Shown in pieces: positions 8,896 to 16,479 of a stretch of 33,137 nucleotides of DNA. This stretch comes from Occallatibacter sp. Lineage in GTDB: Bacteria > Acidobacteriota > Terriglobia > Terriglobales > Acidobacteriaceae. The first letter of the stretch is position 1. Each line of letters starts with the position of its first letter. Made by a program: the position numbers and the translations under genes. The notes under the pieces were generated by a model. The model saw only the letters and a program-made list of their open reading frames with translations. It was not told the origin of the DNA and did no database searches. Location: the NCBI GenBank assembly GCA_031296215.1, contig JARLGE010000118.1, forward strand, positions 1 to 33,137, given 5' to 3'.

Positions 8896-10713
8896 TTACC
8901 CCGCACTCAACGCCTGGACGGGGTCAAGGCGGCAAATACGCTCGAAGAGCTTTTGCTTTTCGGAGGCGTTACCCTGGATCTTTTTGCTGTTGCGCATCAG
9001 CATCGACAGATCGCCGGCAACTGTCTCCGGGTCTTCCCAGGCATCCACCTTGTGGGCCTCGATGGTTGCCGCGACGTCTTCGAGCAGCGGTTGAGCAATC
9101 GAGTCTTTCCCGGCGGCGATGGCCAACTCGATCAACTGCATGGTGCGGCGAAAGCGGCTGCGCCCGGACCGTTGGCGAGCGATTACGACGCGCATGATGG
9201 AGAACGCCTTCTCTTCCTGGCCGGCGGCGAGTGCTTCTTTTGCCAGAACGTAGGCATCGGCGGCCTGGGCCAGCCAGGTAGGCGTTCCATTCAAGTCCGC
9301 GGGAGCACCCGCAGCGGCTTCATCCTCCGCGGGCTGGGTCGGCTGTTGCGGCGTGCTCAACTGTTGCAGCCATGCCTTGGTCTCAACATTCGCCGCCGGC
9401 GTATCGTCGAGCAACGTCGCGTCCAGCAACTCGGGAAGGTCGTTCAGCAGAGCTCGAAGTTCCGACTGAATGGCGGTGGCGATCGGCTGGTACTCCGGGC
9501 CCAGGGCCGAGCAGGCAGCCACGGAAAGGCGCTGCAAATCAAGCCAGGCTCGACTGCAGGGCAGAGTCATGGCCTGTTCTCCGGCTTCCAGCAACTCGCT
9601 CCATTTCTTGGCCAGCGCCAGTCGTTTTAGCTGCTGGCGAAGCTCGGTAGGCGGAGCCTCCAGCAGGGTGCTGTCACCCAGCCGCGATGCAGTGCGCAGC
9701 TCACCCCAGCGGAGGCCGCGCAGCAGCAGATAAGGCGCTGGACTCAGCGGCTCCCGCTTGCGCAGAAAGGCTGCCGCGCCGGCAATGACGGCCACTGCCT
9801 GGCGGCGGTCCGCGGGCTCCGCGGTTGAAAATGCAGCAAAGCCTCCCGCTGAAGCCAGCCCGTCGCCCGTCCCTTCCTCGCCGGCTTGTGCCCCCTCTGC
9901 GGCGTTCTCGGCGACAGGCTCCGGTTCCACCGGGTCCGGCTCCTTCTCCCGCTTCTTTTGCAGCAATGTATGGACCGTTTGGCGGACTTCCGTGAGCGAA
10001 CTTTTCAGCTTGCCGAACGACGGAGCATCGTCTTCAAACCGCTCGTCACAAAACTTCTCCAGGCTATCGAGCCCCGCAAGACAACCATCGAGATCCTTTT
10101 CCGCTTGCAGATAAAAGGCCTTCGGCGTCTCGGCAAAGGCCTTGTCGAAAGTCTCCGGGGCTATCTTGCCCGCCGCAATCACCTTCGCTCGCGCGGCCCG
10201 CTCCTTATCGGTTTTCACCTGGTCTTCGTAGCCAACCGCCCTTGATTCCTTATAGACGATCGAGGAATATCCGGATGCGGTAATCGGTGAGCTGCGCAGC
10301 GGGATGTCCAGCATCGAACCGAGCCAATTCAGGGGCCTGGCGCGAAGCTCGCGGTCCCCGTCCTCGATGACCGGATAAACCGTATCCCAGAAATCGGTCA
10401 ACAGGCTGTGGCACAACCCGATTCCTGCGAGGAAACCGCCAAAACCTTCGATGTGCAGCAGTCCCTCGGCCAGCCATGCAGCCAACTGAAGGTCCTTGGA
10501 GACGGTCGCAAGAGAATCTTGTGCAAGCTTGACCACCAGGGGAAAATTGGCCGTCTTGCGCTCTTCCTTCCATTCTCCCTGCGCCAGTTCATCGTCCTGG
10601 CGCCGGGCTTCCTTGATCTTGTCGTGGATCAGTAGCTTGGTATCGTACCGCAGATCGATGCCGCTCGGATTTTCACCGGCAATAGGAGTGAGGATATCTT
10701 CGCGAAGTGGCAT
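8896..10713 (-). CDS. tssA: T6SS assembly chaperone/cap protein TssA (long form)
   Basis: TssA primes tube and sheath assembly and, in long forms, caps the growing distal end. The start chosen is the ATG at 10713 (MPLREDILTPIAGENPSG), giving 605 residues. That opening is the ImpA N-terminal domain signature, and the 37-residue upstream extension is not family-like. Residues near 90-160 continue the ImpA domain (LAAWLAEGLLHIEGFGGFLA). An acidic, low-complexity linker lies around residues 255-300. The C-terminal half (PYLLLRGLRWGELR, then AWLDLQRLSVAACSALG) resembles the VasJ/VC_A0119-type TssA extension. The ribosome binding site is weak. It lies 25 bp downstream of tagJ and 3 bp upstream of tssE. 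The gene identity is firm, and the exact subclass is an inference. Confidence 0.92.
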   Translation of the reverse strand: MPLREDILTPIAGENPSGIDLRYDTKLLIHDKIKEARRQDDELAQGEWKEERKTANFPLVVKLAQDSLATVSKDLQLAAWLAEGLLHIEGFGGFLAGIGLCHSLLTDFWDTVYPVIEDGDRELRARPLNWLGSMLDIPLRSSPITASGYSSIVYKESRAVGYEDQVKTDKERAARAKVIAAGKIAPETFDKAFAETPKAFYLQAEKDLDGCLAGLDSLEKFCDERFEDDAPSFGKLKSSLTEVRQTVHTLLQKKREKEPDPVEPEPVAENAAEGAQAGEEGTGDGLASAGGFAAFSTAEPADRRQAVAVIAGAAAFLRKREPLSPAPYLLLRGLRWGELRTASRLGDSTLLEAPPTELRQQLKRLALAKKWSELLEAGEQAMTLPCSRAWLDLQRLSVAACSALGPEYQPIATAIQSELRALLNDLPELLDATLLDDTPAANVETKAWLQQLSTPQQPTQPAEDEAAAGAPADLNGTPTWLAQAADAYVLAKEALAAGQEEKAFSIMRVVIARQRSGRSRFRRTMQLIELAIAAGKDSIAQPLLEDVAATIEAHKVDAWEDPETVAGDLSMLMRNSKKIQGNASEKQKLFERICRLDPVQALSAG

Positions 10714-10738
10714 GGAAATTGAGTCCCCGGTCCGGCAA

Positions 10739-11470
10739 TCAGCGTTTTTGCTTCGTGGACCCATGGGTGGCATGGGCGAATTCGATTGATCGGACTTCGA
10801 GGAACGGAATCTCCTCCCCGTCAACCAGGAGGATCTTCTGGCCGGTTGGGTACTCCCGGCCTTCCTCGTCCGCCGTCCAGTCGGTAACTCTGCCCAGCCA
10901 GACCGCCTCGTCTGGATGTTTCCAGGAGAATGGATAGATGGCCGGGAGCAGAACTTCTCCGAGGTCCATCTCTTTGAACGAAGGCGCTGCCTGCACCATC
11001 GCGGGAGCCCAGAGGGTGTCTCGGAGCCGTTGCGGCGGACCCATCTCGATGGAGGTCAGATGTTCAAAGGGAATCCACACATAAGAGCCGGCTGCGAAAA
11101 CCTCGAGCCGGGCGCCGATGTCTGGATCCGCGTCGCGCAGGACTTTGAAAGCCTTCCCGTTCAGCTTGCCCTTGGGGGACGCAGTTGAGCCGGTCGGGAA
11201 AGCCTGCTTTTCAAAGAGCTCATGCCGCGTCTTCTCTGCATGGAGAGCGGCATAGTAAACGATGGCACCCGTTTCCGATTCGACGCTGCCACCGGCTAGT
11301 ACAGCCAACTGCCTTTCAGCGCGGGCAAACTCGCCCGCGAAGCAAAGCAACTCAAACAGGAAGGTGCGCTGAGCCGTGTCGGATGGATGCTCACGCAAAT
11401 AAGCCGTGAGCCTCTTCTCCGCCTCGCGCACCCTTCCTGCCGCGAACAGTTCCTTGGCGGTTATTGGCAC
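10739..11470 (-). CDS. tagJ: T6SS accessory protein TagJ (ImpE/SciE family)
   Basis: ImpE/TagJ proteins are accessory cytoplasmic T6SS components; in Pseudomonas TagJ contacts the sheath subunit TssB. The 243-residue product has a TPR-like N-terminal half (AKELFAAGRVREAEKRLTAY, then FLFELLCFAGEFARAERQL). The ImpE C-terminal domain follows, with FEVFAAGSYVWIPFEHLTSI-like sequence, LRDTLWAPAMVQ and LPAIYPFSWKHPDEAVWLGR. It sits between hcp (22 bp upstream) and tssA (25 bp downstream) on the same strand. The length and motif order match the family. Its role in this organism is inferred from homologues. Confidence 0.92.
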   Translation of the reverse strand: MPITAKELFAAGRVREAEKRLTAYLREHPSDTAQRTFLFELLCFAGEFARAERQLAVLAGGSVESETGAIVYYAALHAEKTRHELFEKQAFPTGSTASPKGKLNGKAFKVLRDADPDIGARLEVFAAGSYVWIPFEHLTSIEMGPPQRLRDTLWAPAMVQAAPSFKEMDLGEVLLPAIYPFSWKHPDEAVWLGRVTDWTADEEGREYPTGQKILLVDGEEIPFLEVRSIEFAHATHGSTKQKR

Positions 11471-11492
11471 CGTGTCTCCGCTTGCCCGCGAG

Positions 11493-11972
11493 TTACCACG
11501 GCTTGACTTTGAGTACGTCGAAGCCCTTGTCGATGAAGCCCTTGAAAGCGCCTTCCTCCTCGGGGTTATAGCTCACCTTGATCTTGCTGTAGGCGAAGCT
11601 GACTGACTCCATCGGGTTCTCGGAGGAACCGGAGTGCTGGATCGACGTGATCAGCGCGTCCTCCATGTGAATCTTGTAGTAGTCCTCCTGGCTGTCGCCC
11701 ATCGGCTTGTCGTAGATGATGTCGACCTTTTTCAGGTAGTTTCCGGTGACGCAATCGTCGAACAGCAGCGGAGAGGTCTTGTCAACCACTTTCATGATGG
11801 TGACATCCTGAAGGTTTGCGCGTCCAGCACGAGCCTCGCCGCCCGAAGAACCATGGCCGATGACGGCCGTCTGGGAGGCGCCGAAGCTGAAGGAAAGGAT
11901 GTCGATCGCGTCCTTTTTGCTGGTGCTCGGTCCCGGACGCCCATCGATGATCAGATACGCATTGACTGCCAT
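11493..11972 (-). CDS. hcp: T6SS tube protein Hcp (TssD)
   Basis: Hcp forms stacked hexameric rings that make the inner tube and can bind small effectors. The 159-residue protein starts MAVNAYLIIDGRPGPS, then has DAIDILSFSFGASQ and a Gly-rich loop, and ends with the beta-strand block SVSFAYSKIKVSYNPEEEGA. Both halves match the Hcp1 family. There is no C-terminal toxin extension, so this is a structural Hcp. The AGGGAG ribosome binding site is 7 bases before the ATG at 11972. A 91-bp gap separates it from tssC, larger than other gaps in the operon, and it contains the palindrome CCTGGGCCCAGG at 12037-12048. Extra control of the very abundant tube protein is possible there. Confidence 0.95.
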   Translation of the reverse strand: MAVNAYLIIDGRPGPSTSKKDAIDILSFSFGASQTAVIGHGSSGGEARAGRANLQDVTIMKVVDKTSPLLFDDCVTGNYLKKVDIIYDKPMGDSQEDYYKIHMEDALITSIQHSGSSENPMESVSFAYSKIKVSYNPEEEGAFKGFIDKGFDVLKVKPW

Positions 11973-12036
11973 TTTCGATCTCCCTAAGAACTCGGTGTGG
12001 AAATCTCTTCGATTTTAGACTCCAGCGCCATGCGGC

Positions 12037-12048
12037 CCTGGGCCCAGG
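12037..12048. repeat. 12-bp perfect palindrome between tssC and hcp
   Basis: CCTGGGCCCAGG reads the same on both strands and lies in the 91-bp tssC-hcp gap, about 65 bases upstream of the hcp start. It could be a regulatory site or part of an RNA hairpin, but no T tract follows to make a standard terminator. Confidence 0.4.
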
Positions 12049-12063
12049 AACAGCTACAAAGCG

Positions 12064-13551
12064 TTACTTCGCAGAGGCGGGCAAGTCAGCCACCAGCCGC
12101 AGCGAAACAGTGAGTTCATCCAGTTGAAAGTGGGGACGCAGGAAACAGACGGCGCGGTAGCAACCCGGCTTGCCCGGAACCTCGGTCACGTCGATGCGCG
12201 CTTCGCGCAGAGGACGCTCGGCCTTGGCCGCCGGAGAAGCGGAGTCATCCGGAGTCACATACTTCGTGATCCAGCGGTTCAAGAACGTGCTCGCCTCCTC
12301 ACGCGACATGAAACTGCCAATCTTGTCGCGCATCATGGCCTTGAGATAATGCGCGAATCGCGAAACCGCCATCAGGTATGGAAGTTGCGTCGACAAGCGC
12401 GCATTGGCATTCGCCGCATCGGTGTCGTAGACCTTCGCCTTCTGGCAGCTCTGTACGCTGAAGAACGCGGCATAGTCGGTCCCCTTGCAATGCACCAGGG
12501 GCACAAAACCGAGGTCGGCAAGTTCCTTCTCCCGGCGGTCGGTAATCGGCACCTCGGTCGGGCACTTCATCGCCACATCCCCTTCATCGGTGGCGAAGTT
12601 GTGAGTCGGCAGGCCTTCCACCAAGCCGCCTCCTTCCACACCGCGCATGGCAACGCACATGCCATAAAGCGAGAACGACTGAGTCATCTTCGAGCCCAGT
12701 GAGTAGGCGGCGTTCATCCACAGGTACTTTGAGTGGTCGGTGCCGTCCACGTGCTCCTCGTAGACGAACTCCTCGATGGGCTTGGTCTCCGCGCCGTACG
12801 GAAGGCGGGCAAGCGTGCGCGGCAGGGTGAGGGCAACGTAACGGGAGTCCTCGCCCTGGCGGAACGACTTCCACTTGGCGTATTCCGTGCTGTCGAAAAT
12901 CTTGGCCAGGTCGCGGGGGGCGTCCAGTTGCTGGTAGCCCTCCAGGTTAAAGAGGTCGGGCGCTGCCGCGCTGAGGAAGGGCGCGTGCGCCTGGGCGGCA
13001 ACATGCGAGATGCCATCCAGCAGGGCCATGTCCTCGGGGTGCTTGCCGAATTCGTAATCCCCAATCAGCGCGCCGAATGGAGCCCCACCGAACACCCCAT
13101 ACTCCTCTTCGTAGACCTTCTTGAAGACGTTGCTCTGATCGAACTCCGGGGCCTTCTCGATATCGCGCAGCAGTTCCTTCTTGCTCACGTTCAATACCCG
13201 GATCTTGAGCCCCACGCCGGTCTCGCTGTTGTCCATCAGATACTTCAGCCCGCGCCACGAGCCTTCCAGCTTCTGGAACTGCGCGTGATGAAGAATCTCA
13301 TTCAACTGCAGCGAAAGCAGGTGATCGATCTGCGCTATGCGCGCATTGATCATCATCTCCGCGTCTTTGGCGATCGTCATCGAGCCGTCGAGCACTTGCG
13401 AGACAAATTCCTTTACCAGGTCCTTGCCGCGCTCTCGGGATGCGGCTTCAACGCCGAACCGGCCTTGCTCCACAATCTGATCGAGAAGACTCGCTTCCTG
13501 GGCATCGAGCGTAGTGCCCGGAGCCTGTGAACTCGCAACTGCTTCAGCCAT
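12064..13551 (-). CDS. tssC: T6SS sheath large subunit TssC (VipB/EvpB)
   Basis: TssC is the larger subunit of the contractile sheath and assembles with TssB in the cytoplasm. The 495-residue length is typical. Landmarks are the helix-rich N-terminus, MINARIAQIDHLLSLQLNEI, LEGSWRGLKYLMDNSETG, the core blocks FGALIGDYEFGKHPEDM and AQAHAPFLSAAAPDLF, and the C-terminal handshake region SRFAHYLKAMMRDKIGSFMS. The start overlaps the end of tssB by 8 bp, the usual arrangement for stoichiometric co-translation. No truncation is evident. Confidence 0.97.
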   Translation of the reverse strand: MAEAVASSQAPGTTLDAQEASLLDQIVEQGRFGVEAASRERGKDLVKEFVSQVLDGSMTIAKDAEMMINARIAQIDHLLSLQLNEILHHAQFQKLEGSWRGLKYLMDNSETGVGLKIRVLNVSKKELLRDIEKAPEFDQSNVFKKVYEEEYGVFGGAPFGALIGDYEFGKHPEDMALLDGISHVAAQAHAPFLSAAAPDLFNLEGYQQLDAPRDLAKIFDSTEYAKWKSFRQGEDSRYVALTLPRTLARLPYGAETKPIEEFVYEEHVDGTDHSKYLWMNAAYSLGSKMTQSFSLYGMCVAMRGVEGGGLVEGLPTHNFATDEGDVAMKCPTEVPITDRREKELADLGFVPLVHCKGTDYAAFFSVQSCQKAKVYDTDAANANARLSTQLPYLMAVSRFAHYLKAMMRDKIGSFMSREEASTFLNRWITKYVTPDDSASPAAKAERPLREARIDVTEVPGKPGCYRAVCFLRPHFQLDELTVSLRLVADLPASAK

Positions 13552-14068
13552 TGGAGCCTCCTTCGGTTGGACCGATTTCAGTCTTCAGCTTGTCCAGCTT
13601 CTCCGTGTTCCCGACCGCTTCCAGCAGGAGCTCTTCCAGCTTGTCGTTGCCTTGCAATGAGCCGCGCAGATCGGCAAGCCTGGTACGCAAATCCAGCATC
13701 TGCTTGAGCGGCTTGACCTGTTTGGCTACATTCGCCGGCTCAAAATCGTCCATCTTGCGGAATTTGAGGTCGACTTTCAGTTGCGCCGCATCCGGTTCAT
13801 CGCTCAACTTGTTTTCCACGCTAAAAGAGAGATGCGGCTTCATGCCCTCAAGGACTGTATCGAAATTGTCGGGGTTCACCTCGACAAACTTCCGATCCTT
13901 GAGCTTGGGAAGCGGCTGCTCGGGGTTACCGGTGAAATCTCCAAGGACTCCGACCACGAAGGGCAGTTCCTTGATCTCGATGGCGCCGCCAACTTCAACG
14001 TCATAGGTGATCTGCACCCGGGGCGGACGTACCCGGTCCAGCTTGTGTTGTGCGCTTTGTCTAGCCAT
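13544..14068 (-). CDS. tssB: T6SS sheath small subunit TssB (VipA)
   Basis: TssB is the smaller sheath subunit and carries the ClpV-recognised helix. The start chosen is the ATG at 14068, preceded by AAGGAAGGA, which gives a 174-residue protein of usual length. The upstream in-frame extension to 14203 lacks a ribosome binding site. Family landmarks are PPRVQITYDVEVGG, ELPFVVGVLGDFTG, DRKFVEVNPDNFDTVLEGM and FRKMDDFEPANVAKQV. It is the first gene of the minus-strand operon. A promoter candidate lies about 200 bp upstream, implying a long leader. Confidence 0.96.
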   Translation of the reverse strand: MARQSAQHKLDRVRPPRVQITYDVEVGGAIEIKELPFVVGVLGDFTGNPEQPLPKLKDRKFVEVNPDNFDTVLEGMKPHLSFSVENKLSDEPDAAQLKVDLKFRKMDDFEPANVAKQVKPLKQMLDLRTRLADLRGSLQGNDKLEELLLEAVGNTEKLDKLKTEIGPTEGGSNG

Positions 14069-14227
14069 GATTCCTTCCTTGAACTGAGGGTGATCCAGAA
14101 CGGACGAGCATTGAAGGCAACTCTCTCTCACACATGTGTACGCCTGATTGGAGCCTATCCGCTCCCACACAATCCACAAGACTTCAGAGCGGAACCGACC
14201 CAAGGGGGACGAGACGGGAACAAAGTA

Positions 14228-14243
14228 GACTCAATTTTGAGTC
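14228..14243. promoter_or_regulatory. Inverted repeat downstream of the tssB promoter, possible operator
   Basis: GACTCAA-TT-TTGAGTC has perfect 7-bp arms with a 2-bp centre. It lies about 20 bases downstream of the proposed tssB -10 element, near +15, where a bound repressor would block transcription. As RNA it could also form a tight hairpin at the start of the long leader. The binding protein is unknown. Confidence 0.4.
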
Positions 14244-14263
14244 CCAATCTCGGTGTGCACTCC

Positions 14264-14292
14264 TTCATACCACACTGGCAGATGTCGGTCAA
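14264..14292 (-). promoter_or_regulatory. Sigma70-like promoter candidate for the tssB operon
   Basis: On the minus strand TTGACC (14292-14287) and TATGAA (14269-14264) are separated by 17 bases, matching consensus at 5 of 6 and 4 of 6 positions. It points at tssB with a leader of about 190 bases. This is the best promoter match I saw in the window. Confidence 0.5.
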
Positions 14293-14584
14293 TATAAATC
14301 AGCATTTTCACAATTCAGAAGGGGTCAAATGAAGCCCCCGTCCATAATCACAATGCATCCCCCGCGTACCGCGCCGCCTGCAGACGGCAAATAGGCGAAA
14401 AATAGAAGAATAAAAGGAGAAGCATACATAGGCCCTTCGGCTCCGCCAAGGCGCGGAATTGGCCCAGTGCGTGGCAGCGGCAAGCCGGAACCCCATACAG
14501 GCTTACGAGAGAGCATCGGACACCCTGCAAATAATGCAAAACTTCCCCTGCTGAACCGCCTCGCGATGGTAATGTGGAATCCTG

Positions 14585-16054
14585 ATGCTTGCCCCTTTGT
14601 CTAAAGAGGAGTTCCGTCGCCTGCTCACGTGCTTTGAGGACGCCGGGTACGTCGAAGCAAACCTTCGCAAACACCTTGGCGCGGCGGAGTTGCCTTCCCG
14701 CCAGTTGCGCAACGAGCCCCGGCTCCTGGATCGGACAGCCGAGCCCACTTTGCTCAACGCTCTGCTGCGCTGGTTCTGGCTCGGGCGACCCCAAACAGAA
14801 GCGCAGGCCGCGGATTCGGTCCCTGCCGATTTCCGCGCCCTGCTTCTCAATTGCGGATTGCTCCGGGCAGACGCCGGCACACTCAGCGCAACGGCGATGC
14901 TGTTGCCATGGGACGGCTTTCTGGTCGCCGCCGATTTCCCGCGGGCGATCGAACGCGCCGAGCCGGAGATGGTGCTTTGGCCCAACCCCACCAGCAAATT
15001 CCTGGCCAGGTTTGCCATTCGCCGCCACTCCCGCGCCACCCTCGATCTGGGCACCGGCAGCGGCATTCTCAGCCTGGGCGCGGCCCGATTCAGCGACACG
15101 GTCGTCGCCACCGATCTGAATCAAAGAGCTGTGTCCTTCGCGGCGTTCAATGCGAAGCTGAATGGAGTTGAGAGCATTGAGGTCCTGGCTGGCGATTGTT
15201 TCGCGCCTGTAGTGAATCGCCGCTTTGACCTGATTCTCTCCAACCCTCCCTTTTTCATCACTCCCCAGCAGGGCTACATGTTCTGTGATAACTCGATGGA
15301 ACTGGACGGGCTGTGCCGCCGCCTGGTCAAGGAGGCTCCCGAATACCTGAACGAAGGCGGCTACATGCAGATGCTCTGCGAATGGGCCCAGGTTAGCGGA
15401 CAACCGTGGGAGGAACGAATCGCCGAATGGCTGGATGGCACCGGTTGCGACGCGTGGGTCATGAAGGGGCTGACCCAGGACCCGGCAGAATACGCGCAAC
15501 ATCGGATTCGTGAGACTACTTTGGATACGGCAGACGACGCCAGCTTGTATCGCGGATATATGACTTACTATCGCGATCGAGGCGTTGAGGCGATCCACGA
15601 CGGCCTGGTCGTCATGCGCCGTCGTGCAGGAACCAACTGGATGCAACTGGAAGAGGTTCCGAAAACTCCGAATGGCGACCTAGGAGAACTGGTTCTATCC
15701 ACCTTCGCTGCCCACGATTTGTTGTCGCAATTGCAGGACGACGAGAGCCTGCTCGCAGTCAGGCCCAGGCTCTCCGGGCACGCCAGACTGGAACAGGTTT
15801 GTGAACAATCCGGCGGCCGCTGGGCCGCGGAATCGATCACTCTGCGGCTCATTAGCGGCTTTCCCTTCCATCTGGCCTTGCAACCGCTGGTAGCGGAGTT
15901 CCTGGCAACCTGCGACGGGACTCGCACCGCCGGACAGGCGATCGAGGAGTTCGCTGTTGTCGCCAATGCCCCGCTCGATACCGTCCGGAGTGAATGCCTT
16001 GCGATGATGCGCAAACTCATCGACCGCGGATTCATGGTCGTCGCTCCCGGCTAA
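14585..16054 (+). CDS. Class I SAM-dependent methyltransferase with NPPF motif
   Basis: The 489-residue protein has a central Rossmann methyltransferase domain with motif I DLGTGSG (154-160), an acidic loop ATDLNQRAV, and SNPPF (219-223), the N/D-PP-Y/F catalytic signature of enzymes that methylate amide or exocyclic amino nitrogens (PrmC/HemK, RNA and DNA methylases). An N-terminal segment of about 130 residues precedes it. The C-terminal region of about 200 residues ends in a helical, possibly winged-helix-like block (LDTVRSECLAMMRKLIDRGF). The substrate cannot be read from the sequence. It is larger than PrmC and resembles uncharacterised three-part methyltransferases of Acidobacteria and Actinobacteria. 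It lies between the two halves of the T6SS locus, but there is no direct evidence of a role there. The ribosome binding site is weak. Confidence 0.82.
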   Translation: MLAPLSKEEFRRLLTCFEDAGYVEANLRKHLGAAELPSRQLRNEPRLLDRTAEPTLLNALLRWFWLGRPQTEAQAADSVPADFRALLLNCGLLRADAGTLSATAMLLPWDGFLVAADFPRAIERAEPEMVLWPNPTSKFLARFAIRRHSRATLDLGTGSGILSLGAARFSDTVVATDLNQRAVSFAAFNAKLNGVESIEVLAGDCFAPVVNRRFDLILSNPPFFITPQQGYMFCDNSMELDGLCRRLVKEAPEYLNEGGYMQMLCEWAQVSGQPWEERIAEWLDGTGCDAWVMKGLTQDPAEYAQHRIRETTLDTADDASLYRGYMTYYRDRGVEAIHDGLVVMRRRAGTNWMQLEEVPKTPNGDLGELVLSTFAAHDLLSQLQDDESLLAVRPRLSGHARLEQVCEQSGGRWAAESITLRLISGFPFHLALQPLVAEFLATCDGTRTAGQAIEEFAVVANAPLDTVRSECLAMMRKLIDRGFMVVAPG

Positions 16055-16108
16055 GCGGCAGAATCGCGGATGCCGGAAACTGTCCACAGATTCACATTTA
16101 TGAAAGAC

Positions 16109-16139
16109 TTGTCACGGCGAGTGACACTCCAAATACAAT
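16109..16139 (+). promoter_or_regulatory. Promoter candidate with overlapping inverted repeat upstream of the 93-aa gene
   Basis: TTGTCA (16109-16114) and TACAAT (16134-16139) form a -35/-10 pair with a longish 19-base spacer. Inside it is the perfect inverted repeat TGTCAC-GGCGA-GTGACA (16110-16126), which covers the -35 and would be a natural operator. The start codon follows at 16154, so the leader would be very short. Confidence 0.35.
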
Positions 16140-16153
16140 CAAGGACCTGACCT

Positions 16154-16435
16154 ATGGCGAAACTGACGGGGAACCTCCAAATCAAGTTGTGTCCCGGCAA
16201 GGAGGGCGAACAGCCTTATTTTGAGGTCGTATTTGTTCCCTATGCCGGTCGGCTCAACACCAAGCCGGCAAAAGTGAACAACCTCGATGATCTGGTCGCC
16301 CTGTTGACGGAGTTGAAGCTCAGCGAAGACGAGGCTCAGAAGTGGGCGGGCAGGTCGCGTTCGCAGGGAGTTGTAATAATTCCCAGCTTCGAGCGTACTG
16401 ATTCTCTATTAAAGGAAATGGGTCTCCTGGTTTAG
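16154..16435 (+). CDS. Conserved-looking small protein of unknown function (93 aa)
   Basis: I do not recognise the family. The protein starts MAKLTGNLQIKLCPGKEGEQ and appears to be a small soluble alpha/beta protein with beta strands (FEVVFVPYAGRL, GVVIIPSF) around a helix (LDDLVALLTELKLSEDEAQK). It has no signal peptide or membrane segment. The AAGGA site 8 bases before the ATG and a normal codon pattern support a real gene. It lies 99 bp after the methyltransferase, on the same strand, and ends 44 bp from the stop codon of the convergent motif-repeat protein. A role beside the T6SS genes is possible but unproven. Confidence 0.7.
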   Translation: MAKLTGNLQIKLCPGKEGEQPYFEVVFVPYAGRLNTKPAKVNNLDDLVALLTELKLSEDEAQKWAGRSRSQGVVIIPSFERTDSLLKEMGLLV

Positions 16436-16479
16436 TCAAACGACGGCTCGCGCCCGGCGTCATTGCCCGCACTCCCCGG

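Larger units (their letters stand above)
14069..14584. other. Divergent intergenic region between tssB and the methyltransferase
   Basis: These 516 bases hold no convincing gene. They contain the tssB promoter candidate (14264-14292), a palindrome (14228-14243), a small palindrome ACACATGTGT (14130-14139), an A-rich patch near 14390-14430 and a GC-rich bulged stem-loop at 14434-14451. Frames that cross the region have no family-like sequence and lack ribosome binding sites. I found no clear promoter for the plus-strand methyltransferase gene. Confidence 0.6.

Noticed and set aside
14430-14560. A structured leader or riboswitch before the methyltransferase gene
   Set aside because: Several short inverted repeats exist, but no conserved riboswitch core that I know can be matched.
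14348-15646. A 432-residue minus-strand frame antisense to the methyltransferase
   Set aside because: No recognisable protein or ribosome binding site; the plus strand has clear methyltransferase motifs.
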